Assembly: GCF_016858305.2 (NCBI RefSeq)
Contig: NZ_CP074436.1
Coordinates: 3,368,001-3,432,000 of the forward strand
Reading direction: 5' to 3'
Source of the DNA: Polaribacter sp. Q13
Lineage (GTDB): Bacteria > Bacteroidota > Bacteroidia > Flavobacteriales > Flavobacteriaceae
DNA: 64,000 nucleotides
Shown: one piece after another, positions 16,921-25,815 of the stretch
Position numbering within the stretch: position 1 is the first letter of the stretch
How the letters are laid out: every line of letters begins with the position of its first letter
The notes under the pieces: model-generated
Seen by the model: only the letters and a program-made list of their open reading frames with translations
Databases searched by the model: none
What the model was told of the DNA's origin: nothing
Translations under genes and position numbers: made by a program

Positions 16921-16953
16921 AAACCTGAATTGTTAGATTCAGGTTTTTTTAGC
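16921..16953 (+). terminator. terminator after tig
   Basis: AAACCTGAAT and ATTCAGGTTT form a 10-bp stem with loop TGTTAG and a following T run, about 60 nt after the tig stop. Confidence 0.85.
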
Positions 16954-17025
16954 GACAAACCCAAACAACATAGTAAGAAATAGTTCTTATATTTACAGTA
17001 TTAAACTTAAAAAAGCATCATAATA

Positions 17026-17688
17026 ATGGATTACGGAAAAGAGTTCGAAAAATACGCAACAAAACATCACGGAATTAACAGCAACTATTATGGCAAGATT
17101 ACAAGTAGTGTAACGCCATATATTATGGAAGAGCGCCAAATGAACATTACGCAAATGGATGTTTTTTCTCGTTTAATGATGGATAGAATTATCTTTTTAG
17201 GAACAGGAATTAATGACCAAGTAGCAAATATTATTCAAGCTCAGTTATTGTTTTTAGAAAGTGTAGATGCTAATAAAGATATTTCAATTTATATCAATTC
17301 TCCAGGTGGAGGTGTCTATGCAGGTTTAGGTATTTATGATACTATGCAGTTTATTAAGCCAGATGTAGCAACAATTTGTACAGGTATGGCAGCTTCTATG
17401 GGAGCCGTTTTAATGTGTGCAGGAGCAGCAGGTAAACGTTCTGCATTACCACACTCTAGAGTTATGATTCACCAACCTTTAGGAGGTGCACAAGGTCAGG
17501 CTTCAGATATAGAAATTACTGCAAGAGAAATTATAAAGTTAAAAGGAGAGTTGTATGATATTATTGCACACCACTCTGGTCAAACTGTAGAAAAAGTACA
17601 TGACGATTCTGATAGAGATTATTGGATGAAAGCCGATGAAGCAAAAGCTTACGGAATGATTGATGAAGTTTTAGCTAGAAAAAAGTAA
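17026..17688 (+). CDS. clpP: ATP-dependent Clp protease proteolytic subunit
   Basis: 220 aa. Catalytic Ser is in [15 protein letters not shown] and catalytic His in [15 protein letters not shown]; the oxyanion strand [16 protein letters not shown] is intact. It forms the tetradecameric protease chamber that works with ClpX. The N-terminus (about 25 residues before TPYIMEE) includes a short propeptide-like stretch. clpX begins about 110 nt downstream. Confidence 0.95.
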   Translation: MDYGKEFEKYATKHHGINSNYYGKITSSVTPYIMEERQMNITQMDVFSRLMMDRIIFLGTGINDQVANIIQAQLLFLESVDANKDISIYINSPGGGVYAGLGIYDTMQFIKPDVATICTGMAASMGAVLMCAGAAGKRSALPHSRVMIHQPLGGAQGQASDIEITAREIIKLKGELYDIIAHHSGQTVEKVHDDSDRDYWMKADEAKAYGMIDEVLARKK

Positions 17689-17699
17689 TTTTTTAAAGC

Positions 17700-17795
17700 T
17701 ATTAGCCTTTTGCAATTATCCAATAGCAAAAGATAGATTTTTAAAGCAAAAGGCTATGTGCCAAAAGCATATAGCCAAAAGCGAAAAGCGAAATA
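17700..17795. repeat. AGCCAAAAGC-type repeat between clpP and clpX
   Basis: Several variants of GCAAAAGGCTAT, AGCCAAAAGC and GCGAAAAGCG follow one another up to the clpX start. Similar wording occurs at 62113-62205 between groL and groS. It looks like a spreading short repeat rather than a gene. Confidence 0.5.
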
Positions 17796-17797
17796 TA

Positions 17798-19036
17798 ATG
17801 TCGAAAGAAGAAAATTTAGAATGTTCGTTTTGCGGACGAAAAAAAGCAGAAACAGACTTGTTAATAGCAGGTATGGATGCTCATATATGCGATAAATGTA
17901 TAGAACAAGCCTACGGTATTGTTCAGGAAGAAATTTCTGAAGGAAAATCTAGCGACTTATCTAAAGATTTAACGCTAAAGAAACCTTTGCAAATTAAAGA
18001 GTTTTTAGATCAATACATTATTGGTCAATTAGAAACTAAAAGAGCAATGGCAGTAGCGGTTTATAATCATTACAAAAGATTACTACAAACCAAAGACGAT
18101 AAAGACGATGTAGAAATAGAGAAATCTAACATTGTTTTAGTTGGAGAAACCGGAACCGGAAAAACCTTAGTAGCAAAAACAATTGCAAGAATGTTAAACG
18201 TTCCTTTTGCTATTGTAGATGCCACTGTTTTAACGCAAGCTGGGTATGTTGGTGAAGATGTAGAAAGTATTTTAAGTAAATTATTACAAGCTGCAGATTA
18301 CGATGTAGAAAAAGCGCAAAGAGGTATTATTTTTATCGATGAAATAGATAAAATTGCTCGTAAAGGAGACAATCCATCAATAACAAGAGATGTTTCTGGT
18401 GAAGGAGTACAGCAAGCTTTATTAAAATTATTAGAAGGTACTGTTGTAAATGTTGCGCCAAAAGGAGGTAGAAAACATCCGGAGCAGAAATTTATAGAAG
18501 TAGACACTAAAGAGATTTTATTTATTGCAGGTGGTGCTTTTTCTGGAATCGAAAGATATATTAGCAAGCGTTTAAATATGCAAGCTGTAGGTTTTGGAGC
18601 TTCTTTAGATGATGACAAAGTAGATGAAGAAAACTTGTTGCAATACATTATTCCTTCAGATTTAAAAGCTTTTGGTTTAATTCCGGAGATTATTGGACGT
18701 TTACCAGTTTTAAGCTACATGAATCCTTTAGATGCAAAAACATTAAGGTCTATTTTAACAGAACCAAAAAACGCTATTATAAAACAGTATACCAAGTTAT
18801 TTACAATGGATGATGTGGCCTTTTCTATAGACGAAGAAGCTCTAAATTATATTGTAGAAAAAGCGGTAGAATATAAATTAGGAGCAAGAGGTTTGCGTTC
18901 TTTATGTGAGGCAATTTTTACAGATGCAATGTTCGATTTACCAAGTTCTAACGAAAAAGAACTAAATGTAACCAAAGCATATGCAGAAGCAAAATTATCT
19001 AATACAACATTAAAGAAATTAAAGGCAGCTTCTTAA
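17798..19036 (+). CDS. clpX: ATP-dependent Clp protease ATP-binding subunit ClpX
   Basis: 412 aa from [12 protein letters not shown]. An earlier in-frame ATG at 17756 would translate the repeat upstream, so I reject it. The N-terminal zinc finger is complete (CSFCGRKK and CDKC). Walker A is GETGTGKT, the pore loop AGYVGEDVE, and Walker [12 protein letters not shown]. It unfolds tagged substrates and feeds them to ClpP. The length fits the family. Confidence 0.95.
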   Translation: MSKEENLECSFCGRKKAETDLLIAGMDAHICDKCIEQAYGIVQEEISEGKSSDLSKDLTLKKPLQIKEFLDQYIIGQLETKRAMAVAVYNHYKRLLQTKDDKDDVEIEKSNIVLVGETGTGKTLVAKTIARMLNVPFAIVDATVLTQAGYVGEDVESILSKLLQAADYDVEKAQRGIIFIDEIDKIARKGDNPSITRDVSGEGVQQALLKLLEGTVVNVAPKGGRKHPEQKFIEVDTKEILFIAGGAFSGIERYISKRLNMQAVGFGASLDDDKVDEENLLQYIIPSDLKAFGLIPEIIGRLPVLSYMNPLDAKTLRSILTEPKNAIIKQYTKLFTMDDVAFSIDEEALNYIVEKAVEYKLGARGLRSLCEAIFTDAMFDLPSSNEKELNVTKAYAEAKLSNTTLKKLKAAS

Positions 19037-19045
19037 TTTTTTTTG

Positions 19046-19131
19046 GGCGTTACCACAAGGGTCAGGATTTCGCACTCGCTTTTTTTGTAAAAACAAAAAA
19101 GAGCTCAAACAATAGCTCAATCCTTAACGCT
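19046..19131. repeat. dispersed repeat GGGCGTT ... TCCTTAACGC, copy 2
   Basis: Begins GGGCGTTACCACAAGGGTCAGGATT and ends CAATCCTTAACGCTTAG, parallel to the element at 11028-11115. GCGTTA and AGGATT at the head are complementary to AATCCTTAACGC at the tail. The middle differs from copy 1. Confidence 0.6.
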
Positions 19132-19171
19132 TAGAGCCAACTAAAAAAGGAAGTTTGTAAAATGTATTTTC

Positions 19172-19204
19172 AGACCTCACAGGTTTTTAAAACCTGTGAG
19201 GTCT
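19172..19204 (+). terminator. long-stem hairpin after clpX
   Basis: A perfect 16-bp stem, AGACCTCACAGGTTTT (19172-19187) and its complement (19189-19204), followed by TTATTTTTAT. It can end clpX transcription. The same GACCTCACAGGTTTT hairpin is, from memory, a common repeat in Bacteroidota genomes. Confidence 0.65.
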
Positions 19205-19229
19205 TTATTTTTATAAAAAAACTTCTTAT

Positions 19230-19237
19230 TATATTTG
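19230..19237 (+). promoter_or_regulatory. -7 promoter element for dnaG
   Basis: TATATTTG matches TAnnTTTG and lies 23 nt before the ATG at 19261. It makes the earlier in-frame ATG at 19162, inside the preceding hairpin region, unlikely. Confidence 0.6.
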
Positions 19238-19260
19238 TATTACCTTTTAATCAAAATTCA

Positions 19261-21282
19261 ATGATATTAAGAAGTACCATAGACCGCATTTTCGAATCTG
19301 CAAGAGTAGAAGAGGTTATTGGAGAATTTGTAGTGCTTAAAAAAGCAGGAAGTAACTTTAAAGGTTTGAGTCCGTTTACAGATGAAAAATCACCTTCTTT
19401 TATGGTGTCTCCAGTAAAACAAATCTGGAAAGATTTTTCTACAGGAAAAGGAGGGAACTCAGTTTCCTTTTTAATGGAGCATGAGCATTACACTTATCCA
19501 GAAGCCTTAAGGTGGTTGGCCAAAAAGTACAATATAGAAATAGAAGAAAGCGAGCAAACGGATGATGAAAAAGCGCAGATGAATGAACGTGAAAGTATGT
19601 TTATGGTGTCTAATTTTGCTAAAGACTATTTTCATGATTTAATGCTTACTTCTAATAAAGGGAAAGCCATAGGATTGTCTTATTTTAAAGAACGTGGTTT
19701 TACAGACGAAACCATTAAAAAGTTCGAATTAGGATATTGTATGGACGAGTGGGATAATTTTACAAATGCCGCTTTAAAGAAAGGCTACGACTTAAAATTT
19801 TTAGCATCCACCGGACTTACAATTGTAAAAGAAAATAAGCAGTTCGATCGTTTTAAAGGACGTGTAATGTTTCCAATACACTCTATGTCGGGACGAATCT
19901 TAGGTTTTGGAGGACGAATTTTAACTTCCGATAAAAAAGCAGCTAAATATTTAAATTCACCCGAGAGTGATATTTACCATAAAAGTAAAATTCTCTACGG
20001 ATTATACCAAGCAAAGAAAGAAATAGCAAAACAAGACAACTGTTTCTTGGTAGAAGGGTATACAGATGTTATTTCCTTTAATCAATCAGGGGTAGAGAAT
20101 GTAGTTGCATCTTCTGGTACGGCTTTAACACCAGATCAAATAAGATTGGTAAATAGATTAACAAAAAACATTACTGTACTTTTTGATGGTGATGCAGCTG
20201 GAATTAGAGCTTCTATTCGTGGTATCGATTTAATTTTGGAACAAGGAATGAACGTAAAAGTAGTTCAGTTTCCAGACGGAGAAGATCCAGATAGTTTTGC
20301 TAAAGCCAATTCAAATGCAGAATTAGCAGTTTATTTAGAGGAATCTGCACAAGATTTTATCAACTTTAAAGTATCACTTTTATTAAAAGATTCTAACAAC
20401 GATCCTATAAAAAAAGCCGGAGTAATTAGAGATATTGTAACAAGTATATCTAAAATACCTGATGGAATTCAAAGAGAAGTGTACGTGCAAGAATGTTCTA
20501 GAATTATGGATATTTCGGAGCGTGTATTATTTAGTGAATTAGCACAGTTATTAAAAAAAGGTCTGCAACAAAAAAGCAAACCAAGTAGGCAACAATACAG
20601 TCCGCAGCAAGACCCAAATGAGCCTCCACCAGAGTATTTTAAAGAGCAAGACCAAACTACCAAAATGGGATTGGTTAAAGGGGGGGCAATTGCGTCTCAG
20701 AAAATAGATCAGCTTTCAATTTTAGAAAATGAGATTATTAAAATTTTACTTTTATATGGAAATGAAGAAGTAGAATTTACCGAAGAGGTTTTGCATGTTG
20801 ATGATAATGGAAAAGAAAAAATAGATGTAAGAAAATATGAGAATACGGTTTCCGCAGAAATTTATGTGCATTTACATGAAGATGAAATAGAATTTTCTAA
20901 TGAACTTTTTCAAGAGATTTACACAGAAATTATTCATCAGTTAAATCAGTTAGAAAAGTTAGATATTGATGGTTTAATTAATCATAAAAATACAGAAATA
21001 TCTACCATTGTAACTTCCATTTTAATGGAGAAAGAAAACCCTAGTAGACAATTAAGTAATTGGGAAGGGCAGAACATAGAAGTGAAGTCTGCTTTAGAAG
21101 TTTTAGCCAAAGATGTTAACGATGTGGTTTATAATTTAAGGAGAGTTTTGATAGGGGAAAAGATTGACGAATTGATGAGTGAGGCAATATCAAACCAGGG
21201 CGGGCCAATTGATTTAGAGGTTATTAGAAATTATACAAGCTTGAAAATGAGACTCTTTGAAAAGCTGAATAGAGTAGTTTAA
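19261..21282 (+). CDS. dnaG: DNA primase lacking zinc-ribbon ligands
   Basis: 673 aa from MILRSTIDRIFES. DnaG lays RNA primers for replication. The N-terminal CHC2 domain keeps its fold motifs (SPFTDEKSPSFMVSP, GKGGNSVSFLMEHE) but the four zinc ligands are replaced: Ser37, Thr40, Asp58 and Thr61 stand where Cys, His, Cys and Cys are expected. The TOPRIM core is normal: EGYTDVISF, FDGDAAGIRAS. The C-terminal helicase-binding part is long and acidic. I believe zinc loss is shared by other Flavobacteriaceae, but this is from memory. Standing alone between terminators. Confidence 0.93.
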   Translation: MILRSTIDRIFESARVEEVIGEFVVLKKAGSNFKGLSPFTDEKSPSFMVSPVKQIWKDFSTGKGGNSVSFLMEHEHYTYPEALRWLAKKYNIEIEESEQTDDEKAQMNERESMFMVSNFAKDYFHDLMLTSNKGKAIGLSYFKERGFTDETIKKFELGYCMDEWDNFTNAALKKGYDLKFLASTGLTIVKENKQFDRFKGRVMFPIHSMSGRILGFGGRILTSDKKAAKYLNSPESDIYHKSKILYGLYQAKKEIAKQDNCFLVEGYTDVISFNQSGVENVVASSGTALTPDQIRLVNRLTKNITVLFDGDAAGIRASIRGIDLILEQGMNVKVVQFPDGEDPDSFAKANSNAELAVYLEESAQDFINFKVSLLLKDSNNDPIKKAGVIRDIVTSISKIPDGIQREVYVQECSRIMDISERVLFSELAQLLKKGLQQKSKPSRQQYSPQQDPNEPPPEYFKEQDQTTKMGLVKGGAIASQKIDQLSILENEIIKILLLYGNEEVEFTEEVLHVDDNGKEKIDVRKYENTVSAEIYVHLHEDEIEFSNELFQEIYTEIIHQLNQLEKLDIDGLINHKNTEISTIVTSILMEKENPSRQLSNWEGQNIEVKSALEVLAKDVNDVVYNLRRVLIGEKIDELMSEAISNQGGPIDLEVIRNYTSLKMRLFEKLNRVV

Positions 21283-21384
21283 TATTAACAAATTGTAAAA
21301 TAGGGTGTTTATCCCTATAGTAATAATTTATAATCATATAGATTTTTTGTATATTGCACTTGCAAAAAGAAAATCCTCAGTGTT

Positions 21385-21516
21385 ATGAAAAGATTATTAC
21401 AATTTTTAAGAATTATTCAATTATTTCTATTATTACCATTTGAAATCTCATCAGGTTCTAAGAAAAGAGCGTATTTAAAGATTAAAAAAATGATGGTTGC
21501 AGCAAACCTATTGTAA
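21385..21516 (+). CDS. uncharacterised 43-aa protein, first of a paralogous pair
   Basis: A complete 44-codon frame from ATG to TAA. The peptide starts MKRLLQFLRIIQLFLLLPFE, an amphipathic or hydrophobic helix, then GSKKRAYLKIKKMM, a basic segment, and ends VAANLL. The protein at 21612-21743 has the same length and the same core (LLPFE, GSKKRA, IKK, AANLL). In the shared residues many codons differ only at silent positions, which argues that both are translated and conserved. No known family recognised. A strong hairpin terminator follows. It may be a membrane-associated small protein; function unknown. Confidence 0.72.
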   Translation: MKRLLQFLRIIQLFLLLPFEISSGSKKRAYLKIKKMMVAANLL

Positions 21517-21540
21517 TCTTATTATTTTATAAAGTATAAG

Positions 21541-21573
21541 AAAGTCACATATAGTTTTATATGTGACTTTTTT
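21541..21573 (+). terminator. terminator after the first 43-aa gene
   Basis: AAAGTCACATATA (21541-21553) and TATATGTGACTTT (21558-21570) form a perfect 13-bp stem with a 4-nt loop, followed by T residues. It separates the two small genes. Confidence 0.8.
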
Positions 21574-21611
21574 ATTAATTAGGTTTCTTATAAATAGATA
21601 AGGAAATTAAA

Positions 21612-21743
21612 ATGAAAAAAATTGCTCAATTATTAAAAATAAGCTATCTAATTGTATTACTGCCTTTTGAGATAGTAAAAGGTTCTAAAAAAAGAGCTTC
21701 TGTAAGAATTAAAAAATTAATGTTAGCTGCTAATTTATTGTAA
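21612..21743 (+). CDS. uncharacterised 43-aa protein, second of a paralogous pair
   Basis: Complete 44-codon frame: MKKIAQLLKISYLIVLLPFE, then VKGSKKRASVRIKKLML and AANLL. Same length and layout as the protein encoded at 21385-21516. AGGAAATTAAA before the ATG offers a plausible ribosome site. Its last 9 nt overlap the 3' end of nadE on the other strand, so the two messages are antisense to each other at their ends. No known family recognised. Confidence 0.7.
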   Translation: MKKIAQLLKISYLIVLLPFEIVKGSKKRASVRIKKLMLAANLL

Positions 21744-22523
21744 GTCTTTTGGTATTTCACAAATAGGAATAGGAATCATTTTATGTTGATTAATTCTATT
21801 TAATCGTGAATAAATTTTAAAGACTTCTTGTTCTCTTCCTGAAAAATCATTTTCAGATTTTCCATTATTTTGCATTTTCATTGCCCATTCTAATTCGTCG
21901 TAGGAAGCTCCTATTTGGTCTTCGTCAGTTCTACTATCTCCAAATAAACCATCTGTTGGTTGTGCTTTTTGTATTGAGTTTGGGACACCTAAAAATTCAG
22001 ATAATTCATATACTTCAGATTTCATTAAATCTGCAATTGGGCTTAAATCTACACCTCCATCACCATATTTTGTGTAAAATCCAACACCAAAATCTTCAAC
22101 TTTATTACCAGTTCCTGCTACTAAAGAACTATGTAAACCTGCTAAATAATATAAAGTTGTCATTCTTAGTCTTGCTCTTGTATTGGCTAAAGACAAATCT
22201 ACTTTTGCAGATGGTGCTGCATTTGGCACTACATTTTTAAAATCTTCGAATGTTGAAGTTAAATCTACTTTTACATCAGAAACATTGCTAAAATTATTTT
22301 TTAATTGAGCAATATGCTCTTGTGCTCTAGTAACTTGACTAGGTGCTTGATGAATAGGCATTTCTACACATAAAGTAGGGAAACCTGTTTTTGCACATAG
22401 TGTAGAAGTAAGGGCAGAATCAATTCCACCAGAAACTCCAACGACAAATCCTTTTACTTTTGCATTTTCAGCATATTCTTTTAACCATTTTATGATGTAC
22501 TCGGCAACCTTTTCCGTCTTCAT
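21735..22523 (-). CDS. nadE: NH3-dependent NAD synthetase
   Basis: 262 aa. It converts nicotinate adenine dinucleotide to NAD with ATP and ammonia. The ATP-pyrophosphatase P-loop is GVSGGIDSALTS; other motifs are NTRARLRMTTLYYLA, GTGNKVEDFGVGFYTKYGDGG and PTDGLFGDSRTDEDQIG. No glutaminase domain is attached, so it uses free ammonia. It is divergent from gldB, with which it is neighbour in other flavobacteria. Confidence 0.94.
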   Translation of the reverse strand: MKTEKVAEYIIKWLKEYAENAKVKGFVVGVSGGIDSALTSTLCAKTGFPTLCVEMPIHQAPSQVTRAQEHIAQLKNNFSNVSDVKVDLTSTFEDFKNVVPNAAPSAKVDLSLANTRARLRMTTLYYLAGLHSSLVAGTGNKVEDFGVGFYTKYGDGGVDLSPIADLMKSEVYELSEFLGVPNSIQKAQPTDGLFGDSRTDEDQIGASYDELEWAMKMQNNGKSENDFSGREQEVFKIYSRLNRINQHKMIPIPICEIPKDLQ

Positions 22524-22582
22524 TGATAAACTATTTTAGTATTTTTAACGTTCTTAAATCTAATGACTAAGATACAAATAAT

Positions 22583-23542
22583 ATGAGATTTTATTTTGTG
22601 AATTTAATGGTTTTATGGATGTTTTTTTCATGTACTGATAAAAAAAACACAGAAATTGATGTTTCTACAACAAATATTGATTTTTCGATAAAAAGGTACG
22701 AGGTAGATTTTTACAATACCACCGCTAATCAATTGCCTAACCTTAAAAATAAATATCCCTATTTATTTCCAAAATCATTTACAGATAGTTTGGCTATTTC
22801 TAAAATAGCTAATAAAGATGAACAAGAGTTATTTAAAGAAACTCAAAAATTATATAAGAATATTCCTGTGCTAAAATCACAATTAGCATCACTTTTTAAG
22901 CATGTTAAATATTATAACACCAATTTTAAAGCGCCCAATGTGGTTACTATTATATCTAATATAGATTACAATAGTAGAGTAATTTATGCAGATAGTTTAT
23001 TATTTATTTCTTTAGATGCTTATTTAGGGAAAACGCATCGATTCTATTCAGACTACCCTAAATATATTAAAGAAAATAATAATAAAGAAAATATTATTGT
23101 GGATGTAGCAAATTCAATAATTAATAAGCAAGTTGTTCCATTACCTACTCGAAGTTTTTTATCAAAAATGATTCAGGAAGGAAAAAAAATGTACTTATTA
23201 GATATGTATTTACCTGCTGTTCCAGATAAATTAAAAATAGGATATTCAAGTGAAAACATGGATTGGACTCTTTATAATGAAGAAGATATTTGGAAATATT
23301 TTATAGAACGAAAATTGTTGTTTAGTACAGATACAAAATTGAACAAACGATTTTTAGAGAATGCTCCATTTTCTAAGTTTTATTTAAAGAATGATAATGA
23401 ATCTCCAGGAAGAATAGGGGTATGGTTAGGATGGAAAATAGTAAGGTCTTATATGCAAAATAATGATGTATCTTTGCAAGAATTATTAATAATTGATCCT
23501 GAAGAGTTATTCAAAAGATCAAAATACAAGCCTAAAAAATAA
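22583..23542 (+). CDS. gldB: gliding motility lipoprotein GldB
   Basis: 319 aa. A lipoprotein signal ends at Cys17 (VLWMFFSC). The following region (IKRYEVDFYNTT, KNKYPYLFPKSFTDS) is typical of GldB, which is needed for gliding and for function of the type IX secretion machinery in Flavobacterium. The molecular role is not settled. gldC starts on the last base of the stop codon, so the two are co-translated. Confidence 0.92.
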   Translation: MRFYFVNLMVLWMFFSCTDKKNTEIDVSTTNIDFSIKRYEVDFYNTTANQLPNLKNKYPYLFPKSFTDSLAISKIANKDEQELFKETQKLYKNIPVLKSQLASLFKHVKYYNTNFKAPNVVTIISNIDYNSRVIYADSLLFISLDAYLGKTHRFYSDYPKYIKENNNKENIIVDVANSIINKQVVPLPTRSFLSKMIQEGKKMYLLDMYLPAVPDKLKIGYSSENMDWTLYNEEDIWKYFIERKLLFSTDTKLNKRFLENAPFSKFYLKNDNESPGRIGVWLGWKIVRSYMQNNDVSLQELLIIDPEELFKRSKYKPKK

Positions 23543-23874
23543 TGTCAGTAAAACATAATTCACAAATTAATTTTGAAATTGGTTTGGATGAAAACAAAGT
23601 TCCAGAAGAAATTTCTTGGACAGCAAAAGACGGAGATATAAATAATGAAGCGTCTAAAGCTATTATGATATCTGTATGGGATCATAAGAAAAAAGATACT
23701 TTACGTATGGATTTATGGACAAAAGACATGCCTGTAGATGAAATGAAGCAATTCTATCATCAAACATTAGTATCTATGGCAGATACTTTTGAACGTGCCA
23801 CAGATGATCAGAAGATGAGTGCTACGATGCGTGATTTTTGTGCTTATTTTGCAGAGAAGTTAGAGTTGAAGTAA
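23542..23874 (+). CDS. gldC: gliding motility protein GldC
   Basis: 110 aa, no signal peptide, so cytoplasmic. Recognised by DGDINNEASKAIMISVWDHKKKDTLRMDLWTKDMPVDEMKQ pattern (start KAIMISVWDHKKKDT) and by its fused position behind gldB. It supports gliding but is not always essential in Flavobacterium. A strong terminator follows. Confidence 0.92.
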   Translation: MSVKHNSQINFEIGLDENKVPEEISWTAKDGDINNEASKAIMISVWDHKKKDTLRMDLWTKDMPVDEMKQFYHQTLVSMADTFERATDDQKMSATMRDFCAYFAEKLELK

Positions 23875-23893
23875 GAGAAAATTATTACTTAAT

Positions 23894-23933
23894 AAAAAAG
23901 GGTTGTCCAAATTAATTTGGACAACCCTTTTTT
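23894..23933 (+). terminator. terminator after gldBC
   Basis: GGGTTGTCCAAATT and its complement form a near-perfect stem flanked by A6 and T6, so it may act on both strands. Confidence 0.85.
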
Positions 23934-24179
23934 ATTTAAGTTATTCTAATGGGCTTTAATTGTTAGATTCTATAAAGAAATCTCTTAAACAGAAACGAAT
24001 ACGACATACCCGGTTTTTTGTTATTTATAGATGTATTTTGATGAGGTAAATTTAGCAACTTAAAAATATAGATAAAGCTATATAGGTCTTTTTTTTACTA
24101 AATTTTTTAGTGAAATACTAGTTTTCTGTTTATACTTTATTGTGAGTGTCGTTGGTTTATTATGAGACAGTGTTATAAA

Positions 24180-24213
24180 AAAAAAGAGGCTACATTAAGT
24201 AGCCTCTTTTTTT
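24180..24213 (-). terminator. terminator of the OmpA-family gene
   Basis: AAAAGAGGCTAC/GTAGCCTCTTTT hairpin, A-rich on the left so that it gives a U run on the minus strand, 23 nt beyond the stop. Confidence 0.8.
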
Positions 24214-24235
24214 GAATTAGATTGTGATTAATTAA

Positions 24236-25747
24236 TTATTCATCAATTCTTTCTACAGTCCCAATAGCATCTATTGGTTTAATTTCAACTCTTCTGTTTA
24301 GTTGTCTTCCTCCAGCATTATCATTAGAGAATTTAGGTCTTGATTCACCATATCCTTTTGGTTCTAATCTTTCGCTAGAAATACCTTGTCTTATCATGTA
24401 TTTTCTTACACTTTCTGCTCTTCTTTGAGATAAGTACAAGTTGTATCTATCACTATTTCTATCATCTGTATGACCTTCAATAACAAACCTTACATCTGGT
24501 ATTTTTTTCATTAACATAACGATTTGGTCAATAGTACTATAAGATATTAATTTAATTACATCTTTATTAGTATCAAAGTAAATACTTGTTGCTAACAACC
24601 CAATTTGTTGTGTAATGTTAACAGGTGGTACTACTTCTTGTTTAGGACAACCTTTGTTTTCTACTGGACCAGGTGTATTTGGACATAAATCTTTAGCATC
24701 CATAACTCCATCTCCATCCGTATCAACATTTAAAGGACAACCTTCATTAGATATAGGACCATATTCTAGTGGACATTTATCTTTGTAATCTGGTAATCCA
24801 TCTCCGTCTGTATCTATAGCCTGACCATTACCATAAACCATCGCTCCTATAGGTGTGTTTGGTTCTACATCTAATTGATCCATTACACCGTCATTATCTG
24901 TATCAATGATTTTAAATTCTGCTCCAGCAGGCTTGTCGGCAACCCAAATAATATATTCTTTTTTCTTTCCTAATTTTAGAACTACACCTAGGCTCGTTAC
25001 AAAAAAGTTTTCCCAATTTTGTTTGTTAGAAATCGCAGCATCTAAATGATCTTCATGGTTGAAATACATACCAGTTCTAAATTCTAGATCTAAGCGTCTG
25101 CTTAATTTTCTTTTTATACCTAGTTGTGCAGATAAATAGATTGAACTTGCTTCAGATACGCTATTTCTTTCTGGGTTATATCCAAAATCTGCATCTGAAA
25201 TCTTAGTGTAAGATCCATCAGAGTTTCTATCAAATAAAGCAGAATCGTATTGGTGATATCCAACACCAAAATATCCAGAAACATTCCATTTTCTAGCTTG
25301 TCTTCTATAAAGATTAGAAAAACTTACTATTAAATTTAATTCGGCACCATAGGCAGTACCTTCAAATTTCATGTTATCTCTATTAACTGTGGTTGGGACA
25401 TACTTAAGATCGTACGTATTTGAGAAATATTGAGCTCCACCGGACATTTTAGTGTAAGTGGCTTTAAATTCAAGTCCTAATACTGGGTTAAACATTTTAT
25501 CTACATAAACATAACCCCCAAAATTCCAGTAGTTGGTATCATCACTAGTACCAATTGAACGTAAATCTCCATGCATAATGAAATTACTGAAACCACCAGC
25601 TATTGCCCAGGTATTGTTTTCTTTTATAATATCACTACCTTTTACTTCAGTACTGTCTTTGTATATAATATTTTTTTCATTCTTTTGACCGAATGATTGT
25701 GCAATTATAAAACTGCTAAATAGAATAAATAATATAATTCTCCTCAT
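24236..25747 (-). CDS. OmpA-family outer-membrane protein with thrombospondin type-3 repeats
   Basis: 503 aa. Signal peptide to about residue 20 (FIIAQSFGQ). An N-terminal barrel-like region fills residues 45-270. Three calcium-binding type-3 repeats follow (DTDNDGVMDQLD, DTDGDGLPDYKDKCP, DTDGDGVMDAKDLCP). The C-terminal OmpA domain binds peptidoglycan (YFDTNKDVIK, IEGHTDDRNSDRYNLYLSQR, ERLEPKGYGESRP). It should anchor the outer membrane to the cell wall. It stands alone with its own terminator. Confidence 0.88.
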   Translation of the reverse strand: MRRIILFILFSSFIIAQSFGQKNEKNIIYKDSTEVKGSDIIKENNTWAIAGGFSNFIMHGDLRSIGTSDDTNYWNFGGYVYVDKMFNPVLGLEFKATYTKMSGGAQYFSNTYDLKYVPTTVNRDNMKFEGTAYGAELNLIVSFSNLYRRQARKWNVSGYFGVGYHQYDSALFDRNSDGSYTKISDADFGYNPERNSVSEASSIYLSAQLGIKRKLSRRLDLEFRTGMYFNHEDHLDAAISNKQNWENFFVTSLGVVLKLGKKKEYIIWVADKPAGAEFKIIDTDNDGVMDQLDVEPNTPIGAMVYGNGQAIDTDGDGLPDYKDKCPLEYGPISNEGCPLNVDTDGDGVMDAKDLCPNTPGPVENKGCPKQEVVPPVNITQQIGLLATSIYFDTNKDVIKLISYSTIDQIVMLMKKIPDVRFVIEGHTDDRNSDRYNLYLSQRRAESVRKYMIRQGISSERLEPKGYGESRPKFSNDNAGGRQLNRRVEIKPIDAIGTVERIDE

Positions 25748-25815
25748 TTTTACTTTGAATTTTTGTTTTTAACTATAATGGGGGAATGATCCCGCAAAAA
25801 TATAATATTATTTTT

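Larger units (their letters stand above)
23875..24235. other. 361-bp region between convergent genes
   Basis: It holds two terminators, for gldC (23894-23933) and for the OmpA-family gene (24180-24213). I see no gene between them. Confidence 0.65.

Noticed and set aside
19046..19131. Integron attC site
   Set aside because: The ends read GCGTT...AACGC, the reverse of the AAC...GTT order of attC sites, and no integrase or cassette is present.
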